NCBI GenBank assembly: GCA_003993805.1
Contig: RSEF01000012.1
Span: 239,268 to 303,267, forward strand
Length of the DNA stretch: 64,000 nt
Reading direction: 5' to 3'
Source: Himantopus leucocephalus
Lineage: Eukaryota; Chordata; Aves; Charadriiformes; Recurvirostridae
The notes under the pieces are model-generated. The model saw nothing but the letters and a program-made list of their open reading frames with translations. It searched no databases and was not told the DNA's origin. Positions 22,901 to 33,236 of this stretch are shown here, piece after piece. The translations under genes were made by a program, and so were the position numbers. How positions within the stretch are numbered: position 1 is the first letter of the stretch; the number at the start of each line of letters is the position of its first letter.

Positions 22901-25900
22901 GGGTTTCAGGCACTGCAGGCAATGAGGAGGAAAAATCCCCTTTGAAAGCCAGAAGAGTTTGGGCTCCAAAAGCCAGCAGAGGTTTTCAGGAACCCACTGC
23001 CTTTTCTGAGAAGAAAACCACAGAGTTGGAACTGTGAATCCATAGCTGCCCCCGAGCTATGGATAAAGGCAGAGTGTCTTTAAAGACCAAGCCCAGCAAG
23101 CCTGGCACGAGTGGTCGGAAGCAGGAAGGGTCCTACAAGACAGAAGCCCAACTGCTTGAAGAATGTCAGAGTGCATCATAAAGTAACAGGGGAAGAAACC
23201 AGTAGTTTCACAAGCAGCGGTAGAAGTCAGATCTGCTTTCTGACATGTCCTTCTGGGCATTCTCTGGGGTTGAGGGAGAGCTCGATTTATCAGCCCTTCC
23301 CATAGTAGTGGCACCAACAGAGACCTTCTGCCCAGTTTGACCCCTAGTTTTCTCAAAATTCATAGGAACTTGGTATGTTGCTGGCTTCTCTTCTTGTTCC
23401 AGCACTGGTTGAAACTGGACAATTCCCAGAGGCGACGGGGCACATGGTGTGACCACACATATGGGTAGTCTCCCTTATGTATTGGGAGGAAATCTCTACA
23501 GATCACTTCTGTGGTGGAACTTGTCACTTTCATAGGTCTGATCTCCAGGAAGAATCACCTCTAAAGAGAAAAAGGTGACTGTCCTGTGACACAGAGCGCA
23601 TCTGTCAGTGCTCTTTCACTTTGAGGCAGTCAGTAATTCATCTCAAAGGTCTTGTTTGCACTTGATGCTGCCTCAGAAATCCTGAGTCACTCTTTACCCG
23701 AATTCACCCTGGTACATCTGTTTACTCTGTGGTTGTATGATGACTGGGAAAGTCCTCAAGTACAAAGAAAGTCGAAACTGGCTCCTTCCTAAAAACATAG
23801 TCCTGCTGCTTTTGTAACGAGAAAGCAGGTTGGATGTCACATTCCTTGATAAAACACAACTGGGTGTCATCCCCAATATTTCTCAGGTGTTGAGATACAG
23901 CTCAGTTCTGCTGTCTGCTTGTGCTTGTGCTCCTGGCTGTTGAACTTCAGGAGGGCCAACATGGATTTATACCTCCAAGACGTTAAGTACAAATTACATT
24001 TATGTCAAACAGAAACATCTCAGACTACCCTCTCGGTCCCTGCCCTGGAAATGGTTATAGGTCTGTATCAGTGTGAAAGAACCAAATGAACAATTTTCTT
24101 TCCTATTTTCAACTTTGAAGGGTGTTTGGGGCCGTGTTCAGGTCAGCTCTGGGCTACATTTACTGCTGTCTACGTGCATATCTGTGTCACCTGGATCACT
24201 CTGTCTTTGCTGAGGGTTAAGACTGTGTACACAACTAGTTGCTGGGGTCATCTGAAATGCATTTACCTTTATTCTGTGGTAACTTGGTCATGAATTTAAG
24301 CCCTGAAAGGCACCAAGCAGTTGCGCTTATCAGTAGGAGCCGTGGTGCTCACCTCTTGCTATTGGGCCCTTTCCTAAGTCACCTTCAACCTCAGTCATCA
24401 CTGGCAGTCCTGAGAGCTTAAAATCAGGCAATTGTTTGAGTATTCATTAAGCTCTAAATACTTAAACAGTGAAACATCTACAAAAACACCTCTGAAAGCT
24501 GAAGAAGAAAAACATAACTGCCTGTAATGACACTTTCCTGCTGGTAGCCCTAAATCAGTAGGTTTTTAGTAGCTTTTGATGGGCGTCTTAATGGGGCCTA
24601 TCAATCTGACTGCATTTAAAGTTTCTGCCATTGTTATATTACCCAAGTGATCACAAATCCTGTGGTGACAGAGAACTTGAGAAAGATTTAGCAGAATATG
24701 AGTTTAGCTGAAATTCTGACCCGACAACTGCGGTGTCTCTAACAAGCACCTAAAGTCCCTAGTGTGCATCTTTCCAGGATGCACAGAGACTACGCTGATG
24801 CCATTTTGTCTTTTGTGGTAGCTCAGCTATTGGTCTTCCCATATCTCCTACCTTCGTTTTCTACCTGTAGGCAATAACATGCACTCCTGTCATACCTGGT
24901 CCAGGAGACATGGCGTAAAAATTCAGATAAAAGAGAGAAACTAGAAAAGCAGTGCATGAGCCAATGTCATCAGAAATTTGGGATGGCAGAAAAATTGGGC
25001 AGCCACTGTCACTTCCCGGTCATATAATGTGGTTTCCTCTAGCAATGGATGAAACATAGCTACTTGAGAGTCTCACCCTCTTTGTTTTTCTCCTGTTTCG
25101 AAGCTAACAGTAAAGAAAAAAAGGTATCCATGAACATCCTGTGGCTTAGGAGCTTGAGGAAGCATAAATTGAAAGGTTTAGACACTTATTTTCAACCAGC
25201 TTTCCCAAAGGCTGTTTGAGCTGTAAAGCCCATCCATCACTTGTGCTACTGATGCCAGTGCCGCTGCCGGAGAAAGATCAGTCAAGCTGGATTATCAAAG
25301 TCAAAGCCAGACGCAGCTCTTGTGGGAAGTGGTTGAGAAAGTCTCATGTCTTAGTTCCTCATTGCGTAGGAAATAAAAAGGGGATTGTGCATGAGGGGTG
25401 GGAATGCCCTGTTTCTCATTATCTGAATGCATGGTCTTGAAAGAGAGGGTGGAGCCCCTGTGCGAAAGATAAATCATATTAATGCAGTTTGTTTCCCTGT
25501 TTTTGCCTTCCAGTGCTCTCTTCTGGGAGCTAGAGTCCAGGGGCTTTGCACGTGAACTCCTATCTATGCCTAGTAGTAAGGGTGGGTTGGTTTTTCTGAT
25601 GAGAAAGAGCTAAGCATGGGGAAATGGAAAAAACAGACCCCAGAAGTGGAGTGAAAGCTATTATAAGAGAGTGCCCACCATGACGTTAGAGGTGTAAAGG
25701 CAGGCCCAGACTGCCATCCGCATTCAGCAGCGTTGGCTGTGCTCCGGGTGCTGGCTGAGCTGCTGGCTTCGAGAGCCATCCCAACACAGAGCTGTCACCG
25801 GGGCTGACAGATTGACTGTGCCACAGGGAATGGATGTGACTGATGGCATCTGTCCATGCCGGTGGTGGGGATGCCCTCCTGGGAACGAATGGCTCTGGCA

Positions 25901-26122
25901 GCTTAGCATGGGGCGCAGTGGGCTTAGGAGCTGCAGCTTTGGTAGAGTGGGAAGAGGAACGCCTGGAAGTGTCTTTGGGGCATGCATGAGCAGAAGACAA
26001 TGATTTGCACTGGTCTGTGAGATTCACTGTGGTGTGATTCAGTCACCAGCCCTGTCTCTTGGCTCAGTTCAGAACGTAAAGCAACTCAGAAGCCTTTTTT
26101 AAATTATTTTTTCCATTTTTCC
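19954..26122. other. Gene-free unique DNA, 6.2 kb
   Basis: No gene or dated repeat recognised. A G-rich run GGGGTGGGGGTGGGGGG lies at 20576-20592. A POU octamer ATTTGCAT stands at 21522-21529. The frame 21070-21420 (116 codons) is AT-rich with no domain. A minus-strand frame at 25686-26027 has a Ser/Pro/Ala-rich product and is discussed among the findings. Confidence 0.6.
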
Positions 26123-26123
26123 N
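26123..26123. other. Single unresolved base (N)
   Basis: One N lies in a pyrimidine-rich, homopolymer-rich context. Only TTCC is shared on both sides, so overlap of contig ends is less clear here than at the other single-N sites. Confidence 0.9.
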
Positions 26124-26871
26124 TTCCCACACCTCTACTCCCCCGGGTGGGATTTCTTGGGGGAATTGCAAGTGTGATTCACTTGGCTTTTAGGAAAGAA
26201 AACTTACCTGGGAACCAGAACGTCCTTCAGAAAAATACCGATAAACCTTTTCCACTTCCATGAAACATTTCGCGGAAGGCAGGAAACAATTCCCTGCCTC
26301 CCTCCCTGTCATTAAACAAGGCTGAGCAGTGGATGGGCAAGATGGAGCTTGATGATGGTGAAGGGCCCTGCATGCCCTGGGGCTCGTGGGCACAGACTCT
26401 AAGTTGGCAGAAGCCAGCAAGCTCCCACCTACGCCTGCAGTGAACCAGGAACTGCAGCACTGATAACGTGTCTCAGCGACAGCTCAGTGAGGTCTGAACA
26501 AGAAGATACAGGTATTTGCTAAAGGCCAGGGTCCTAAATCTGTCTTTGGGAGGAACTTTGCACAGAAATCCACTGAAAACCAAGGAAGTAGCATCCTCTT
26601 TTGGACCCATGGGAGAAGGTTCAACACCGTGTATGTCAATTAAGCAGGTAGTTGAATTTGAATAAAAGAATGGTGCAGCTCAAAATACACAGCTATAGCT
26701 TGCCCTTTGTGGTCTGGTAGTGCCAAGATACTCTCTAAAAAGTTGTTCAAGCTCCTCCGGTAGCAGACTTTCAGCAGCACTGACACAAGGCACAACTGCA
26801 GTGCAGGTAACGCACTCCCTCCCTCCTGCATAACTTTGTCACTGGCTACTTTGCCCCTCATCAGATTTGAT
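26124..26871. other. Gene-free unique DNA
   Basis: Nothing recognised. Opposing and nested frames at 26190-26460 share the same bases on one strand and carry no motif. Confidence 0.6.
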
Positions 26872-27125
26872 TAAAGTCTCTCAAACGGCATTAAAAATTG
26901 AAAGAATGGTGCTATTAATTTTCATGGCTGCTGATTACAGTAGGCATGTTGCATTAGATAGTTCAATGGTTAGGTCAAGCTGCGGTGTCGTTATAATGAA
27001 AGAGTGAGAGGTGCTGCGCAGAGAAAAGCGAGCTGGGTTCTGCTGCGTGGTGACTCCCCCGCTCCGGTGGGTCTCGCAGGAGTAGTTTGATTTGTGTGCC
27101 CCGTGGACGGGACATCACGTCACAG
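26872..27125. promoter_or_regulatory. Candidate conserved non-coding block with CpG-bearing edge
   Basis: The left part (26872-27000) is AT-rich but complex, with ATTAAAAATTGAAAG, CTATTAATTTTCATGG and GCTGATTACAG-like phrases and no simple repeat. The right part (27010-27125) holds about nine CpG, an unusual number here, and ends in CATCACGTCACAG, which contains the CRE half-site CGTCA. This mix is typical of vertebrate conserved non-coding elements. Conservation is inferred from texture only and has not been tested. Confidence 0.3.
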
Positions 27126-29809
27126 TGAGCAACTTCCATAATTGCTACTGGCGTTGGCTGTCTTGGCAGAGAGGCTGAAGACTGAATGCACTGCGGGGAA
27201 TGAGCTCTGGTCTCGGTCTAGAAGAGACCTCTTAGTTAAGGGTCAGGGTACATGGGCAGGCAGCAGTAAAGGGGGAGCTGTTATCCGTGGACAGACAGCT
27301 GACACCGAGCTGCAAGGCTGCTTATTGCAGCATATTTCACTGTAATTTAAATCCGGGCATATTTTTAATGCTAAAAAAAAAGGCTGAAAGAAAGCAACAG
27401 GAACAGGGTGTGAAATAAAAGGTTGCAAGAAATCAAACGAGCAGCTTCCAAGAGCTCCATGTCTGGGTATTGCTCTGGGTGGAAGGTGGCTTCTTTTTCA
27501 ATATTAGCTCTCAGCTTATGCACCAGTAGTGAGACCGTGAACATTGGAGCATCTGTACTGGCTCTGGCCAAAGGCTTATCTTAACCCAGTACCCTGTCCC
27601 TGACTGTGACCAATATGCATACTTAGAGGAAATGTAAAAGAGAAACTGTTGGTAGTGTGATCCTTCCTCTGGCATAACCTCTGGCCCATTGTCCCTGTCC
27701 TCTGGCATCAGCATTCTGATGGTCCTGGTGGACCTGGTAATTCAGTGGTTCTAGCTTTGGGTTTTGGGGTTTTGGTTTTTTTTGGTGAGAAGTACTGAAC
27801 ACTTGTGCTTTAATCACCATTCTGCCTGTTGTGTCTCTACAGGCCTCGGTCACCTCCCCCTGCCATCTCTTTTCTGAGTTGAGGCCCCCTCCCACATGGA
27901 GACAGGAGCTGTGCAGTATGTGAAATCACTGTTCAATCCATTCTTCTTCTCCATGTGTCATCTATCCTTTCCAAGAGGGGATGATGAGACACCCACCCTC
28001 CACCCCCAGGAATCATGACTTAGGTGCATCACAGGGTCATTTTTTTATGATGGCTTTAAAAAAGGAAGGCTTTACGTTCCTTTTCTCTAGCCTTTCAGTA
28101 ATATGTTCTGAGATCCTGCGTGCCTTCGTGACCATTCCTGACCCTTGAGCTCTCATTTTTAAAGCACTCTGCGGCAGCTCCAAGCAAAATGATAGGTGAC
28201 TGTGAGAGCAGAAGGAAGCACAGTACGCTTACGAAGTGGAGAGCCGCGCACGCAGGTAGACACTTCTTATTTTATACTTTGCCAGTGTATTATTTGTGCT
28301 CTCGGAGCACAGCCACTGTCCCTTTGGTGCACACGTGTTTGGTCTGCCTTGGAAGTGACCTGACTGCAGCCAGCAAGACAAGCAGAGCATTTCCAAATTG
28401 TTGGTCGTATTTGAGAACTCTCTGTATTACTGGCTGGTTTACGTGGATGCTATGCTAGAAGGAAAGAGGAAAGATTGGTTTGAGTTGTAGATTACAAGTG
28501 TTTCGGAATGACCTTGCAATCTCCTGCATGCGGAGTCAGCCAAGTATCAGACACCGGTGCTGTTAAGTAACAGCAATGTAATCTGGCCCCGGGGTTATTC
28601 CGCGTACATCCCCTGCTCGTTTTGTGGTTTTGAATTTCCCTAAAACAGTTTTCTCCTAAACTTCAGCAGCGAAGATGAAATCCCCCTTTAATGCATTTTT
28701 TTTTATTCCTTTTTGTAGATGTTATTGTCTTGCTGAAATAATGATCGTGAAATACCATGTTCCCATTTCTCAACTCTTCCCCTCTGTGTCTGGAGACCTC
28801 CATCCCCTTTTGTATATGTTTTGATATAAAGCTCTTGTTGGTAGCTTGGATAGGTGTTGTACAGCACGTGAATACATAGGCGTGTGCTACCCATAACTAT
28901 ACAGCTCCTTCCACTTCACTGAGAACAGCTGGATTTCTGTTACTCAGAGCTGCAATAAGGACTGGATTTCCAGTTCTTGCTTTTATTTACCAAAGTACAA
29001 GCTCTATTCCCGCTCTTGGAAATTTCCACTGGCTCCGTGCATATAGGGCTTCAGGATTTGACTTCATCTGTTCAGACCAACCCTGCTGGACAGGGTTATT
29101 CTATCCATTTTTGTCCAATAACAGAGTTAAGTTGGTAACTCTGAAGTCTCCTCCCCAGGAAGCAGGCTCTGACACAGCAAATAACACCCCGTGTGGGTGA
29201 CACGTTTAGGTCTATCGCTTGGATTTACTTCTCGATTCTCTAGGGAGGTGAGCTAGTCTTTGTCAGAAAATAAAAAAAGGACAGAAGTGTAAATAGGTGT
29301 GCGTTAATTTAGATATCTAGGCAAGGTCTGCAGAATTAAAATGATTGAAAACTTAAAATGGAATTAGGGAGATGGCAGCGGTACCCCCCGGGCTTTATGC
29401 AAGAGGAGCTGTTGCATTTGGGGGAGAAGAGGAGAAAGAAGTGCTGAGGTATTTAGATGACTGCTCTGTTTTGCATCGTCACGGAAAGAGGGATGGTATA
29501 AAGGGGAAGGGCAGGGGGCAGAACGGCTTTTACGTTTGGGCATGGGCCGGGAGAAATAACATGCTGTAAATATTGCAGCTGACACAGCAGAGGCCCATTT
29601 GGCCAGGAATATAGGGCAATAAATGCAGTCAGGTGATTCGAGGGTGTTGTGCATAAGTCTGCCAGGTAGTTAGGCGAGAGCCGATCAGGAAATAATTATG
29701 GCTGATAAGGGGAGCTTGTAAGGAGGCCAGCACCTTCTGTGACCATGAAAGGTTTTAATGATTAACCGTTATGGAAAAGCTAGAAGCACATTCTCCCCTT
29801 TCTTCGAAG
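27126..29809. other. Gene-free unique DNA
   Basis: No gene recognised. A T/G-rich low-complexity stretch lies at 27756-27786. Frames at 27623-27895 (minus) and 28189-28458 (plus) match nothing. GACCAACCCTGCTGGACAGG near 29076 loosely recalls a CR1 minus-strand phrase but does not extend. A GATA site CTGATAAG lies near 29702. Confidence 0.55.
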
Positions 29810-30062
29810 TCACACCCGACTGCTCTCCTGCATCATTAACTTCAGCGCTGCCCTGCCGAACGGCAGCCCGCTGTGCCGGGGCTTCGCTGCTGAGCGTGAA
29901 CCGGGTTTAATTCAGGGCAGCCTCTGGGATGCGAACGGGGAAGCTGGTTGCTTCTGAGAAGGGCACAGGTGACAAAGTGCCGGGTCTGCCCAGGTGCCGG
30001 GATCTCTTGGAGTTAACTCCTGGGGGAACGTATACCGCTCCTGGGGAAACGGTGGGAGATCG
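29810..30062. promoter_or_regulatory. CpG-dense segment
   Basis: I count 17 CpG between 29810 and 30062, ten of them in 29841-29940, against a background where CpG is scarce. The core contains the palindromic CTGCCG-AA-CGGCAG (29853-29866). This could be a small CpG island, a first exon or an intragenic unmethylated patch. A plus-strand frame of 92 codons starts at 29929 but shows no family. No TATA box is evident. Confidence 0.4.
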
Positions 30063-31059
30063 CTGTCCCCTATCTATTGCAAATGAAATCCCACCCTGGC
30101 AATGGGCTCATGTGTGGATGGGTGACAGAAAGCTGTGGGGCTTGAAAATGGATTTGGGGAAAAGATGCAAGAGGGAGGAGGGGGGAAATCTGCTGTGCTT
30201 TGAGTAGGTGCAGCAGCATGTGGCTCAGGTGCTTCAGGACGGGTACACCGACACACACAGAGTGCAGCTTCCCAGGACCTGGCCTGGATACTGGTTTTGA
30301 ACATCGTCTTTCTGTTTCCTTATGCAATGATGAAAACAGCAGATGTCAATAAAAACAGCTCTTGCCAATGCGATGTTGAATTGACAGTCTGCGGGTATTC
30401 CCCTGCTGCAGCATTTATAGCACAGTATGGCCCTAATATTTTGCCTTGCTCACACTGCGTGCTCCAGCGTCCTAGGCTTACACAAGAGGAGAGAGCTACT
30501 GCCATCAAAACTTCCATTCCCCAGAACTGGGAGGAGTGGTTCAGACTGGTGGAGTCCCATCTTCTAAACCACTTTGGCTCCATTTGCAAGGTGCTGTAAG
30601 CACAGGCTTGCACCTTCTGGCAATGCCATGGGAAGATGAAGAGGCCACGGACCCTGTTAGGAATATATGATGGCAGTCAGGATAAATGGGATGAGATTTG
30701 TGTATTCTGGCTCTGTATATTCCTAGCGTTGGCCAAGGGGATGCAAGGATGGGGACCACACAGCAAGCTGGCCTTGCCTCTCGTTGGGACAGCCCTTTGC
30801 AACATATCGCAGAGGAAAGTGCCGTCTTTTTGTCTTTTGTGTGATAGCTGTTTCTTCTGTCCGCAGCTCTGCCTGTAACAGTGAGGGCAGAGCCGTGCCC
30901 GGTGCTTGGCAGGCGCCAAACTAGCAGTCTCCAGATTCACTCCATGTAGGGAACTGGATCTGAATATTAAAACGGTGGTGGTATTAAATGTAGACAGTGG
31001 GAATGGCGCTGGAGCAGTAGTCTGGATCTTGAACAGGCTTTCCTTTGCAACCTCACTGC
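30063..31059. other. Gene-free unique DNA
   Basis: Opposing frames of about 100 codons at 30297-30613 cover the same bases on both strands. No domain or repeat is recognised. Confidence 0.6.
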
Positions 31060-31160
31060 ACAGCTGTTATTATAGTGTTTTCTAATTGATTTTACTGGAT
31101 TAATGCTAGCTAATTAATTTTTATTAATTAAGTCTCATTTAGTGACTCGTATGGTTAGGC
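31060..31160. promoter_or_regulatory. Homeodomain-type site cluster with a perfect TAATTA palindrome
   Basis: Seen: CTAATTGA (31082-31089), GGATTAATGC (31098-31107), then TAATTAAT-TTTT-ATTAATTA (31111-31130), a perfect 8-bp inverted repeat with a 4-base spacer. TAATTA is the core bound by many homeodomain proteins and GGATTA the core of the OTX/PITX type. Clustering suggests a developmental enhancer, but AT-rich DNA gives such cores by chance too. Function is inferred. Confidence 0.35.
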
Positions 31161-31488
31161 ACAGGTGTAAACCTCTGCACAGTCCACCTGCAATTAGCAC
31201 AAATTTTTCCTGCTCAGAGTTGCCCCTGGCTTGACAAGGTGCAGGCAGGACAAGGTGCTGCCAACGCTGTGGACCAGCCGTGCCGGAGCCGTGGAGCGTG
31301 TGAAGGTGTGCCATCAGGCCAGCAGGAGAGGGGACAAATCCAAGGGTTGTTGTTGGGACTGTCTACAGACTGCGGGTAACTCCTGTGTTGGTCTGTGTTG
31401 TACGTGTTGGATAACCTTGGCCTAAATACAGACTCCATCATCATTTCTGAGAAAATTACGTCATTAATAGATCGTCTGTAATCGATAG
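31161..31488. other. Gene-free unique DNA
   Basis: A minus-strand frame of 128 codons (31214-31600) runs through this stretch and the adjacent old repeat. It starts in a T-rich tract read in reverse and has no domain. Nothing else is recognised. Confidence 0.55.
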
Positions 31489-31531
31489 GCCATGGCCCTG
31501 ATTCAGCAAGACACTTAAGTACATGGCTAAT
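31489..31531 (+). repeat. Ancient sauropsid interspersed repeat fragment
   Basis: GGCCCTGATTCAGCAAGACA followed by CTTAAGTACATGGCTAA is close to a phrase I know from many reptile and bird loci (CCTGATTCAGCAAAGCACTTAAGCACATGC). Such copies are short and very old. I do not know the formal family name. A second, more worn copy lies at 32511-32567. Confidence 0.5.
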
Positions 31532-32029
31532 ATCCATCACGCAGTCTGGTACCTTGATGGGTTGCTTTATTTTTTTCTTTTTAAGAGCCTGCTTTTGCAT
31601 TTAAAATTGGATTTGTGCTAAACTGAGGCTTTTGTGCCTGCAAAGAGCATCAGCCGTGGCCTGACCACGAGGTGCCGTGTGCTCACAGTATAAATAGGAT
31701 CTCAAAGCTGGGAGAAGCCATCATGCAGAGAACAAAAAGCTAATGAAAGCCAAGAAAGGGAGAGCCCATTACCAAGCGGTGCACTTGGCCTCTTGTGGCC
31801 CTCCTTACCTGCACAGAAGGTTGATGCAGAGATCACAGATTATGGAGTGGAAGGTGTGAATTTGGTTAAATTGCTTTTGGCTGTCCTTAATGCTGGACGA
31901 GCACACAGTGTCCAGGGGGCGAGGGGAGAGAGAGGACTGGCTTATGAATGGGCAGGAAAGTGGTTGGTGATTTCTTGCAATACATACTGGGGGCAAGTAG
32001 GAGCTCTCATTTATTTTCCGTGTACAGTG
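31532..32029. other. Gene-free unique DNA
   Basis: Nothing recognised. Opposing frames at 31793-32032 and 31805-31996 share the same bases. Confidence 0.55.
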
Positions 32030-32327
32030 TAAATGAATCCTTACAAGGCACTATTTGAATTTTTGTTTTTCTTAACAAACATTTTAATTTTTTTAAATCT
32101 GTGATTTTATTTTAAAGTGAGTGGTTTGGGTTTTTTTTTATTTGAAGGATGTGTTAGGAACAGTTGTGAAGCAATTGTTCATTAGGCTTGTAGCTGGATT
32201 TCATTTATTTTTAATTCTGTTCAGCTTGGATAGCTTTTAATCAGTTTAATACTTATCCTCTCGTTTCACTAATTGTAATTTATTCCATTCAACTGTGTAT
32301 TTTACAAACATTCATTTCCCCTTGCAG
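32030..32327. promoter_or_regulatory. AT-rich conserved-looking block ending in a strong splice-acceptor-like tract
   Basis: The stretch is rich in TTAAT and AATTG cores and T runs, without being a simple repeat. It closes with CACTAATTGT (branch-point-like) and a pyrimidine-rich TTCATTTCCCCTTGCAG (32311-32327). It may be the 3' end of an intron or a conserved non-coding element. Both readings are inference. Confidence 0.25.
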
Positions 32328-32403
32328 ATCTCCTGTAATGACCCCTAGAAAGCTGAGGAAATGGAGGCAGAGAGTTTCAAACCACCTTGAGAACATCTTC
32401 TAG
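32328..32403 (+). other. Weak candidate terminal exon
   Basis: Right after the acceptor-like CTTGCAG, one frame is open for 24 codons up to TAG at 32401-32403, with basic residues such as PRKLRKWRQRVSNHLENIF. The same bases (GAGGAAATGGAGGCAGAGAG) also resemble a MIR element read in reverse, which is an equally good explanation. I recognise no protein. Confidence 0.12.
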
Positions 32404-32460
32404 TGACTGCCTTGCATGTTAGGCGCCTGAGCCACAGCAAGTGGCAGGAGGGCTGCGATC
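32350..32460 (-). mobile_element. Possible MIR SINE remnant
   Basis: CTGAGGAAATGGAGGCAGAG is close to the reverse complement of the MIR 3' part (GATGAGGAAACTGAGGCACAGAG), and CACAGCAAGTGGCAGGAGG further on recalls its central part. The bases between match poorly. It competes with the exon reading of the same place. Confidence 0.28.
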
Positions 32461-32510
32461 CTCCAACTACTGGGATGATTTTGAGAAATTGCCTCTAAAC
32501 TGTATTTTTA

Positions 32511-32567
32511 AGCACTGCAGCAAAGTTCCAATTAAGTAAATACTTAAGCAGAAGCTTACTTTAAAGC
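32511..32567 (+). repeat. Ancient sauropsid interspersed repeat fragment
   Basis: GCAGCAAAGTTCC, TACTTAAGCAGAAGCTTAC and TTTAAAGCA align in order with the same old phrase set as at 31489-31531 (CAGCAAAGCACTTAAGCACATGCTTAACTTTAAGCA). An insertion separates the first two parts. Confidence 0.4.
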
Positions 32568-33179
32568 ACACCACCAGTCTTGCCCCTACTTGACAAACCA
32601 TATGTTGGGAGTTCAGTTACTAGCCTTAGGCTTAGGGAATGTCTGGAGCCGTTCGCCTGCCAGGAAGCGTTGCCGTAGGCATGTAGCAAGGAGGGAGAGT
32701 CAGAGCTTCAGGTGTTGAGCTGGTATCACCTGGAATTGTTCTGTTGACTTGGCAGGAAGTAGTGTGATTTATGCACCCATCAGAAGTACTCAGCAATGGT
32801 TTGGGTTTGTTTATTATTGCAGCACCAAGTGATGGACCATGGGGACTCAAGGTCACCTCCCCACGAGTGCAGGTGGCCTTGTCAGGCCATTGGCTGTGTC
32901 TCTGTGGTAGGTTGCAGGGAGACAGAAACTCCCCCAAGTCGCTGAGGTTTCAGCAGAGCAGCACCAAGGCTTGGTGGCTGAAGAGTGATGAACCCCGCAC
33001 TGAGCCGTGCGGAGAGCAGAGGTTCAGCCCCAACATGGAACCCCAGCACAGGGGTGGGTGGAGTCCTGTGAGCCCAACCATAGAGTTTTTGGGTCACAGC
33101 CATAAAGTCAGAGCTTGGTCACACATCATGGACCAGCTCTGTCGTCCCTTCAAATGACTTCCTTGCTGTGACCTGCTTT
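32568..33179. other. Gene-free unique DNA
   Basis: Opposing frames at 32632-33157 (101 codons minus, 128 plus) cover the same bases and match no family. Confidence 0.55.
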
Positions 33180-33236
33180 GATCAGGGCCTGACTCTGACC
33201 TCAGTGGAGTGAATGGAGAAGTCGGCACTGACTTTG
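33180..33236. repeat. Possible ancient sauropsid interspersed repeat
   Basis: GATCAGGGCCTGACTCTGAC, CTCAGTGGAGTGAATGGAG resemble GGGCCTGATTCTGATCTCA and GACTTCAATGGAG, phrases from a repeat common in turtle and crocodile DNA and found as old copies in birds. The match is from memory. Confidence 0.38.

Noticed and set aside
29076..29100. Possible minus-strand CR1 phrase
   Set aside because: The match does not extend to the CR1 tail on either side.
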